Assembly: GCA_027624235.1 (NCBI GenBank)
Contig: JAQBYB010000009.1
Coordinates: forward strand, 1 to 58,046
DNA: 58,046 nucleotides
Direction of reading: 5' to 3'
DNA from: Pseudomonadota bacterium
Lineage (GTDB): Bacteria > Pseudomonadota > Alphaproteobacteria > Rhodospirillales > Casp-alpha2
Shown here: positions 53,363 through 58,046 of the stretch, one piece after another
Numbering within the stretch: the first letter of the stretch is position 1
Layout of the letters: every line of letters starts with the position of its first letter
Position numbers and translations under genes: made by a program
Notes under the pieces: generated by a model
Database searches by the model: none
The model's input: the letters and a program-made list of their open reading frames with translations, nothing else
What the model was told of the DNA's origin: nothing

Positions 53363-53411
53363 AACGGTGTCCTCTCCCCTCAATCTGCGTGTTGTTGCTT
53401 AAATCGCCGGG

Positions 53412-54398
53412 CTACTTTAGGACGCCCATGGTTTTAAGCATGCCCATCTGGACGGCATTTTCCCTTTTCCAGTAGGCCATGAGGGCGTCACCGGTGAGGA
53501 ACTCGCCCTGAAGGCTGTTCTTCTTGAAGTAGCCCTGCCATTCGGCGGAGTCAAAGATCTTCTTGAAGAGACCTTGATAGTACTCACTGGCATCCTTGCT
53601 CATGCCCGGCGCGCCAACGACGGAGCGTTGCATGAGGTAGACGAAGTCTTTGCCCAACTCCTTAAACGTCGGGGCATCCTTGAACAGCGGCAGGCGTTTT
53701 GCCGTGAACGCGCCAATCGGCACGGTCTTGCCGGCTTGATAGAAGCCGAGCTGTTCGGACGGGTTGTTGACGGTCGAATTGGCGTTGTTACCGGCCAGTT
53801 CCTTGGCCACGCGTCCGCCACCCTTATACGGCACGTACTTCATGTTGAGGCCATAGGCCTTGTTCAGGAAGTCGGTCAGGATGTTGTCTTCGGAGTTCTT
53901 GCCGGTGCCGGCCATGATCCACTTGTTGCCGGCGGCCTTGGCCGCCTTAACAAACTGGTCGACGTTCTTGATGCCAGAATCCTTGTTAACCCACAGCAGG
54001 AACGTGTCTTCGGCCATTCGGCCGACCGGGGTGAACTTGGAAAAATCTACTTTGATTTTCGGCTGCAGCATCGGCGTCGTGTAGAAGCTGTTCAAGGTGA
54101 ACATCAGGGTGTGATCCGGATCCTTGGCGTCCTTGACGTGGACCAAGGCTTCGGCGCCTGAACCACCCGGCTTGTTGACGGGCGTAAACGGCTTCGACGC
54201 CAATTTGTTCTTGGTAATAATGTTCTGGATGAAACGTACCGCCTTATCGGCGCCACCACCCTTACCGGCCATGACGACGAATTCGACCGGCTTTTTGGGC
54301 TCCCATGCTTTCGCGGAATCGACGGTCACGGCGGTAAAGCCGAGACCGAGACCGAGCGTGAGGCCCAGACTCAAAACTTTGGTTCCAAAATTACGCAT
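53412..54398 (-). CDS. tctC: Tripartite tricarboxylate transporter substrate-binding protein TctC (second system)
   Basis: A 328-residue periplasmic binding protein. The signal peptide (LSLGLTLGLGLGFTAVTVD) is probably cleaved after SAKA near residue 30. The mature part begins WEPKKPVEFVVMAGKGGGAD, and NKPGGSGAEAL near 78 is the conserved ligand-loop region. First gene of the second TTT operon, divergent from the acyl-CoA ligase genes, with a perfect operator-like palindrome between them. Confidence 0.92.
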   Translation of the reverse strand: MRNFGTKVLSLGLTLGLGLGFTAVTVDSAKAWEPKKPVEFVVMAGKGGGADKAVRFIQNIITKNKLASKPFTPVNKPGGSGAEALVHVKDAKDPDHTLMFTLNSFYTTPMLQPKIKVDFSKFTPVGRMAEDTFLLWVNKDSGIKNVDQFVKAAKAAGNKWIMAGTGKNSEDNILTDFLNKAYGLNMKYVPYKGGGRVAKELAGNNANSTVNNPSEQLGFYQAGKTVPIGAFTAKRLPLFKDAPTFKELGKDFVYLMQRSVVGAPGMSKDASEYYQGLFKKIFDSAEWQGYFKKNSLQGEFLTGDALMAYWKRENAVQMGMLKTMGVLK

Positions 54399-54568
54399 TT
54401 TTTTCTCCCTAGTGTGAAAAGCCCACCGTTTGTCGACTTGGTCTCGACCTCGGCGAACGCCTTAGTGGCAACCACCTGCACGTACCCCCGGTCTGTCCCC
54501 AGACCGGGTCAGGCTTCGGTCATTATCATTACCTCTCCTAAAAGACGCAAATCAAACGTTTTGGTATT

Positions 54569-54578
54569 TGGTATACCA
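54569..54578. promoter_or_regulatory. Putative GntR operator between tctC and the CoA ligase genes
   Basis: TGGTATACCA is a perfect 10-bp palindrome in the 327-bp divergent gap 54399-54725, preceded by a half-copy TGGTAT at 54562-54567. It resembles the site upstream of gntR, suggesting one regulator controls both transcripts. The rest of the gap, AT-rich from about 54550 to 54690, shows no gene. Confidence 0.6.
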
Positions 54579-54725
54579 GAAGACTATAGCCATACTGACT
54601 TGCGCCGTTCAATATGTTTTCGCTACTATTTTCATAAAAAAATATTAAAGGCGAAAAATCACCCAAGAATATTCAAGATCGGGTATCTTAAGCGAAAGTT
54701 AGCCGGGTGCCGGGAGGAGCCGTCA

Positions 54726-55898
54726 ATGAATCTGCACGAATATCAGGCCAAGGAACTGCTGAAGGCATACGGCATGCCGGTGCCGAACGGGATCGCCGCC
54801 TCAACCCCGGAAGAAGCCGGCAAGGCCGCCGCCACCCTTGGTGGGTCGGCATGGGTGGTCAAGGCCCAAGTCCATGCCGGAGGCCGTGGCAGGGCCGGCG
54901 GCATTAAGATCGTCAAATCCTCCAAGGCCGCGGGCGACGCCGCCCAGGGCATGTTGGGGACGCGGCTGGTGACGGCGCAGACCGGCGCCCTCGGCAAAGA
55001 GGTCAAGCGGGTTTACGTGGAAGCAGCTTGTGAGGTGGCCAGGGAAATTTATTTGGCCGCCTTGATCGACCGGTCGCTGGGCCGCATCGCCTTCCTGGCC
55101 TCATCAGAAGGCGGCGAGGACATCGAGGCAGCCGCCGCGGCGACGCCCGACAAAATCCACAAACTGGTGATCGACCCCAAAACCGGACTCCAGGATGCCG
55201 ACGCCAAGGCGCTGGCCGCCGATCTTGGTCTTTCCGGCGTTCAGGCTGACACCGCCGCCAAGGCCATGGCCTCGGTCTACACGGCGTTTATTGAAAACGA
55301 CGCCAGCCTGATCGAAATCAATCCGCTGGCGATCACGACGACGGGCGAGCTGTATGCCCTCGACGTCAAGATGATCGTTGATGACAACGCCATCTACCGG
55401 CACCCGGAATTCGAAAAACTGTGGGACGAGGCCGAGGTTTCCGCCGAGGAGATCGAGGCCCACCGCCATGAGCTTAACTACGTCGCCATGGACGGCAACA
55501 TCGGCGTCATGGTCACCGGCGCCGGACTGGCGCTGGCCATTCTCGACATGCTCAAGGATCTGGGCGGCGAGGCCGCCGACTTCATGGACGTGCGTCCCGT
55601 CGCCACCCGCGAACAGGTCGCCGCCGGCATCAGGATGCTGCTCGCCGACGCCAGGGTGAAGGCAATCTTGGTCGTCACCATGGGCGGCGGGGTGCTGCGC
55701 TGCGACACCATCGCCGAGGGCATCGCCATCGCGTGCAAGGAAGCCGGCGGGCATGTGCCGATGATCGTCCGCGCCGCCGGCACCGGCAAGGAACTGGCCG
55801 AATTGGCGCTCAACAACCAAGGCATCAAAGTCACCTTCGCCGATGATCTCGCCGACGCCGCCAGGAAGGCGGTCGCCGCCGCAAAGGGAGGCGCCTGA
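54726..55898 (+). CDS. ADP-forming acyl-CoA ligase, beta subunit (SucC/MtkA-like)
   Basis: A 390-residue ATP-grasp subunit with the standard N terminus [34 protein letters not shown] for nucleotide binding, [15 protein letters not shown], and the C-terminal ligase domain ([15 protein letters not shown]). The ATG at 54726 has a strong GGGAGGAG site. This second SucCD-type pair in the window sits opposite a TTT system, not with TCA-cycle genes, so malate-CoA ligase or a ligase for the transported acid is more likely than housekeeping succinyl-CoA synthetase. Confidence 0.85.
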   Translation: MNLHEYQAKELLKAYGMPVPNGIAASTPEEAGKAAATLGGSAWVVKAQVHAGGRGRAGGIKIVKSSKAAGDAAQGMLGTRLVTAQTGALGKEVKRVYVEAACEVAREIYLAALIDRSLGRIAFLASSEGGEDIEAAAAATPDKIHKLVIDPKTGLQDADAKALAADLGLSGVQADTAAKAMASVYTAFIENDASLIEINPLAITTTGELYALDVKMIVDDNAIYRHPEFEKLWDEAEVSAEEIEAHRHELNYVAMDGNIGVMVTGAGLALAILDMLKDLGGEAADFMDVRPVATREQVAAGIRMLLADARVKAILVVTMGGGVLRCDTIAEGIAIACKEAGGHVPMIVRAAGTGKELAELALNNQGIKVTFADDLADAARKAVAAAKGGA

Positions 55899-55899
55899 C

Positions 55900-56778
55900 A
55901 TGGGGATCCTGATCGACGCCGACACCAAGGTCCTCTGCCAGGGGCTGACCGGCGCCACCGCGACGCGATTGTGCGAACGCGCCATCGCCTACGGCACCAG
56001 GATGGTCGGCGGCGTGGTGCCCGGCAAGGGCGGGCAAAGTCATCTGCATCTTCCGGTGTTTGAAACCGTCGCCGAGGCGGTGCGGGAAACCAAGCCGGAC
56101 GCGACCGCCATTTTCGTGCCGCCGGCCAACGCGGCGGCGGCCATGATCGAAGCCATCGAGGCGGAACTCGCGCTCGCCATCTGTGTCACCGAACGAATAC
56201 CGGTGCTCGACATGGTCCGCGTCAAAAGCGCGCTCGAAGGCTCCAAAACCCGCCTCATCGGCCCCAACAGCCAGGGCGTCATCACCCCGGATGTGTGCAA
56301 GATCGGGGTCATGCCGGAACGGCCGCATACGCCGGGCCGCGTCGGCATCGTGTCGCGCTCGGCGACGTTGAACTACGAGGCCGTCGACCAGACGACGACG
56401 CTGCATCTCGGTCAATCGACATCGGTGGGCATCGGCGGCGATCCCGTCTACGGCATGAGTTTCATCGATTGCCTGAAACTGTTTTTCGCCGATGACGCGA
56501 CCGAGGGCGTGATCCTGATCGGCGAGATCGGCGGCACCGCCGAGGAAGAAGCCGCCGAATTCCTGAAGACGGCGAAATCGAAAAAGCCGGTGGTCGCCTA
56601 TGTCGCCGGCATCAACGCGCCGACCGACCGCCGCATGGGCCACGCCGGCACCGTCGACGTGTTCGGCGAAGGCAACGCCGCCGCCAAGATCGAAGCCCTG
56701 CAAGCGGCCGGCGCCATCATCGCCCCGAACGCCGCCGACATGGGCACGACCATGCGCAAGGCGCTGGGGGGGCGTTAG
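55900..56778 (+). CDS. ADP-forming acyl-CoA ligase, alpha subunit (SucD/MtkB-like)
   Basis: A 292-residue CoA-binding subunit with [15 protein letters not shown] at the CoA site, [11 protein letters not shown] near residue 120 and phosphohistidine His248 in RRMGHAGTV. The start ATG lies one base after the beta stop. The strict spacing and shared direction make an obligate alpha-beta pair. Its sequence differs substantially from the 23.3-24.1 kb alpha subunit, implying different substrates for the two ligases. Confidence 0.85.
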   Translation: MGILIDADTKVLCQGLTGATATRLCERAIAYGTRMVGGVVPGKGGQSHLHLPVFETVAEAVRETKPDATAIFVPPANAAAAMIEAIEAELALAICVTERIPVLDMVRVKSALEGSKTRLIGPNSQGVITPDVCKIGVMPERPHTPGRVGIVSRSATLNYEAVDQTTTLHLGQSTSVGIGGDPVYGMSFIDCLKLFFADDATEGVILIGEIGGTAEEEAAEFLKTAKSKKPVVAYVAGINAPTDRRMGHAGTVDVFGEGNAAAKIEALQAAGAIIAPNAADMGTTMRKALGGR

Positions 56779-56890
56779 CGGGGCGGGCGTTAGCGGCGGG
56801 AGCGCTAGGGGTGGGCCTATCCAGGGATTGTCGCCGTGTTTCATGGCCTTTCCGGTATTATGGCAAATCTCAAAAAAATTGTACGCAATC

Positions 56891-56917
56891 GTCTACATCC
56901 GTCTACAAATGTCTACA
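56891..56917. repeat. Three GTCTACA repeats at exact 10-bp period
   Basis: GTCTACA occurs at 56891, 56901 and 56911, each separated by three bases. The gap 56779-57145 (367 bp) holds no gene and is AT-richer than its surroundings. Helically phased short repeats are typical of protein-binding arrays such as iterons, recombinase arm sites or activator sites; which applies here is unknown. Confidence 0.75.
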
Positions 56918-57073
56918 TTTTCCTATATTGATCCGCTCAGACCTCCTTTGAGTAAAAAACGCTTAATCTCTTGTTATAAAACAGATAGTATAGCGTTGTA
57001 GATTTACGGCACAAGCCGGATGGCCTTAAGCCCCGGACATGCGCCGACCTAATCCAGCCTAATAACCTAATAT

Positions 57074-57089
57074 ACGGAATATAGTCCGT
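57074..57089. repeat. Short inverted repeat downstream of the restriction gene
   Basis: ACGGA-ATATAG-TCCGT is a perfect 5-bp stem inverted repeat in the same gap, 57 bp past the end of the minus-strand restriction gene. It could be an operator or a weak transcript end. Confidence 0.35.
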
Positions 57090-57145
57090 TTTGGGGCGGG
57101 AGTCAAGGGGAAAGGGTAACAGGAGCAGGGAACTGCCGTTGCGGA

Positions 57146-58046
57146 TTATTGAAGTGGCCAGCCGCCGTGATCGTCAATGGATTTATCTATGGCAGACATG
57201 AGTTCAATGGTGCGGGCCAAAGCAGAGACAATGGTTTGGTAATGCTGTTGGTCGTCGTAGGTTAGCTCGCGGCCTTTACGGTCCTTGAGCCATTTGTGGC
57301 AGACCTGATAACCGCCGATATGAAAGTTCCATACGTCTAGCGTCACACCTTGAAAATACTGGGTCTTGTTGATCCACACCCGACCGGGCTGTTTGCCATT
57401 GGGGTCCGAATATTTAATCTTATCGACCACATGGTCGCCGTCCATGGGATAGGACGTGATTTGCTTTGCTTTTTTTTCCACCAAGTGAAGCCCCACCAGT
57501 TCCGCTCCCAACTTGCACAAGGTACTGAACAACTCAGTTATCGACGTCAGAGGTAGGCGCGGGAAGTCAATGTCCAGAAACTCCGCATAGCGTTCACGGT
57601 AGGCCGGACAGTGAAAGACAGCATACATGTAATGGAGCACATCTTCGGGACCGATGGTCTTTTTCAGATTCCCTGTTCCATCCGCCACCCAGTCGAGTTT
57701 CAGTCGCGTCTTAAGGTCGGCAATGAAGTCGTCGGACAAATTGGGACGCCGACCGCCCAGCGCTTCGGTGGCTTCATTTTCCTGATCAAATAGGTTTTCT
57801 TTTTCTTTCCTAGGATACAGATAGAGTGGAAAAATATTCACTCCACCTCTACGAAATATGTTGGCGTCAGTGGGAATTTTTGAACATGTCACAAGAGACC
57901 ATTGCGGATCATTTACAGCAAGGCCTTGCCGACCAAGTCCTAAGCATAAATTCTCTTTATCCAAAACATGTTTGATTAAATGTAATTGCTCACCCTGGGT
58001 GTTCCGGAAGGATCTGCGGGTGGTGTTTTTCGCTAACTTGGCATCC
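57146..58046 (-). CDS. Type ISP restriction-modification protein, C-terminal part (runs off window)
   Basis: About 300 residues are visible and the frame stays open to the window edge, so the N-terminal part lies outside. The sequence matches the C-terminal target-recognition region of type ISP/IIG-like single-chain enzymes (LlaBIII class): FPLYLYP, RRPNLSDDFI, GPEDVLHYMYAVFHCPAYRERY, FPRLPLTS, GRVWINKTQYFQGV, FHIGGYQVCHKWLKDRKGR. The nuclease, helicase and methyltransferase domains would be upstream in the missing part. A TTG at 57964 is not the true start. It is a defence gene beside an AT-richer boundary, consistent with acquired DNA. Confidence 0.85.
   Translation of the reverse strand, partial: DAKLAKNTTRRSFRNTQGEQLHLIKHVLDKENLCLGLGRQGLAVNDPQWSLVTCSKIPTDANIFRRGGVNIFPLYLYPRKEKENLFDQENEATEALGGRRPNLSDDFIADLKTRLKLDWVADGTGNLKKTIGPEDVLHYMYAVFHCPAYRERYAEFLDIDFPRLPLTSITELFSTLCKLGAELVGLHLVEKKAKQITSYPMDGDHVVDKIKYSDPNGKQPGRVWINKTQYFQGVTLDVWNFHIGGYQVCHKWLKDRKGRELTYDDQQHYQTIVSALARTIELMSAIDKSIDDHGGWPLQ

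Noticed and set aside
54414..54725. N-terminal extension of the second ligase beta subunit
   Set aside because: The frame is open upstream but lacks conservation, crosses the operator-like palindrome, and ATG 54726 has both the strong ribosome site and the family N terminus.
56891..56917. GTCTACA repeats as a CRISPR array
   Set aside because: Units are only 7 bp with 3-bp spacers and no cas genes are present; a protein-binding array is more likely.

Overview
The window is a gene-dense, GC-rich stretch of an alphaproteobacterial chromosome. A Rhodospirillales-like, probably marine or sediment bacterium is the best guess. The umuDC operon has a direct-repeat GAAC-N7-GAAC SOS box, which is the alphaproteobacterial LexA type. 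The oxygen-independent ubiquinone genes ubiTUV sit behind an FNR-like box. Most of the rest is small-acid catabolism with its own transporters. No rRNA, tRNA, CRISPR array or insertion sequence was recognised.

Layout. 0-7.6 kb: dtd, then a taurine dissimilation module (omega-aminotransferase/tpa divergent from ald-xsc-pta), a methyltransferase and a coiled-coil protein. 7.6-14.2 kb: an internally deleted SDR, small proteins, SOS-regulated umuDC, ubiTUV and a VOC protein. 14.3-22.5 kb: a minus-strand operon holding a succinate/fumarate oxidoreductase split around a TSUP exporter and a two-subunit class I fumarase, then an enolase-superfamily remnant, a second TSUP carrier and a SulP permease. 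22.6-26.7 kb: a CoA-acylating aldehyde dehydrogenase with an ADP-forming acyl-CoA ligase pair, which looks like a sulfoacetate (SauS/SauCD-type) module, ending in a decayed quinone oxidoreductase. 26.9-29.2 kb: azlCD and a periplasmic protease-TPR protein. 29.2-33.2 kb: a prpF/tcuA/prpD-like cluster. 33.3-42.7 kb: one long minus-strand array of tripartite tricarboxylate transporter (TTT), sulfopyruvate-decarboxylase-like pair and a complete lvaEDCAB-like set. 42.9-44.5 kb: a gamma-glutamyltransferase and a 56-bp tandem repeat. 44.6-51.1 kb: an oxalate module (fhs, formyl-THF hydrolase-like, frc, oxc, gntR). 51.3-56.8 kb: a second TTT system divergent from a second ADP-forming acyl-CoA ligase pair. 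56.8-58.0 kb: an AT-richer boundary with a 10-bp-phased repeat, then the C-terminal part of a type ISP restriction-modification protein that runs off the window.

How the genes fit together. Three separate routes in this window could each produce sulfoacetaldehyde: taurine transamination, sulfopyruvate decarboxylation and sulfoacetyl-CoA reduction. Xsc would cleave it to sulfite and acetyl phosphate, Pta would make acetyl-CoA, Ald would recycle alanine to pyruvate, and TSUP/SulP carriers could move the inorganic sulfur. The oxalate module would make formyl-CoA and pass formyl or formate units to tetrahydrofolate. The most novel-looking arrangement is the TTT-ComDE-lva array, which joins solute uptake, a ThDP decarboxylase and the kinase-based 4-hydroxyacyl-CoA pathway. 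Functions are read from sequence motifs, family knowledge and gene order only; substrate assignments are inference.
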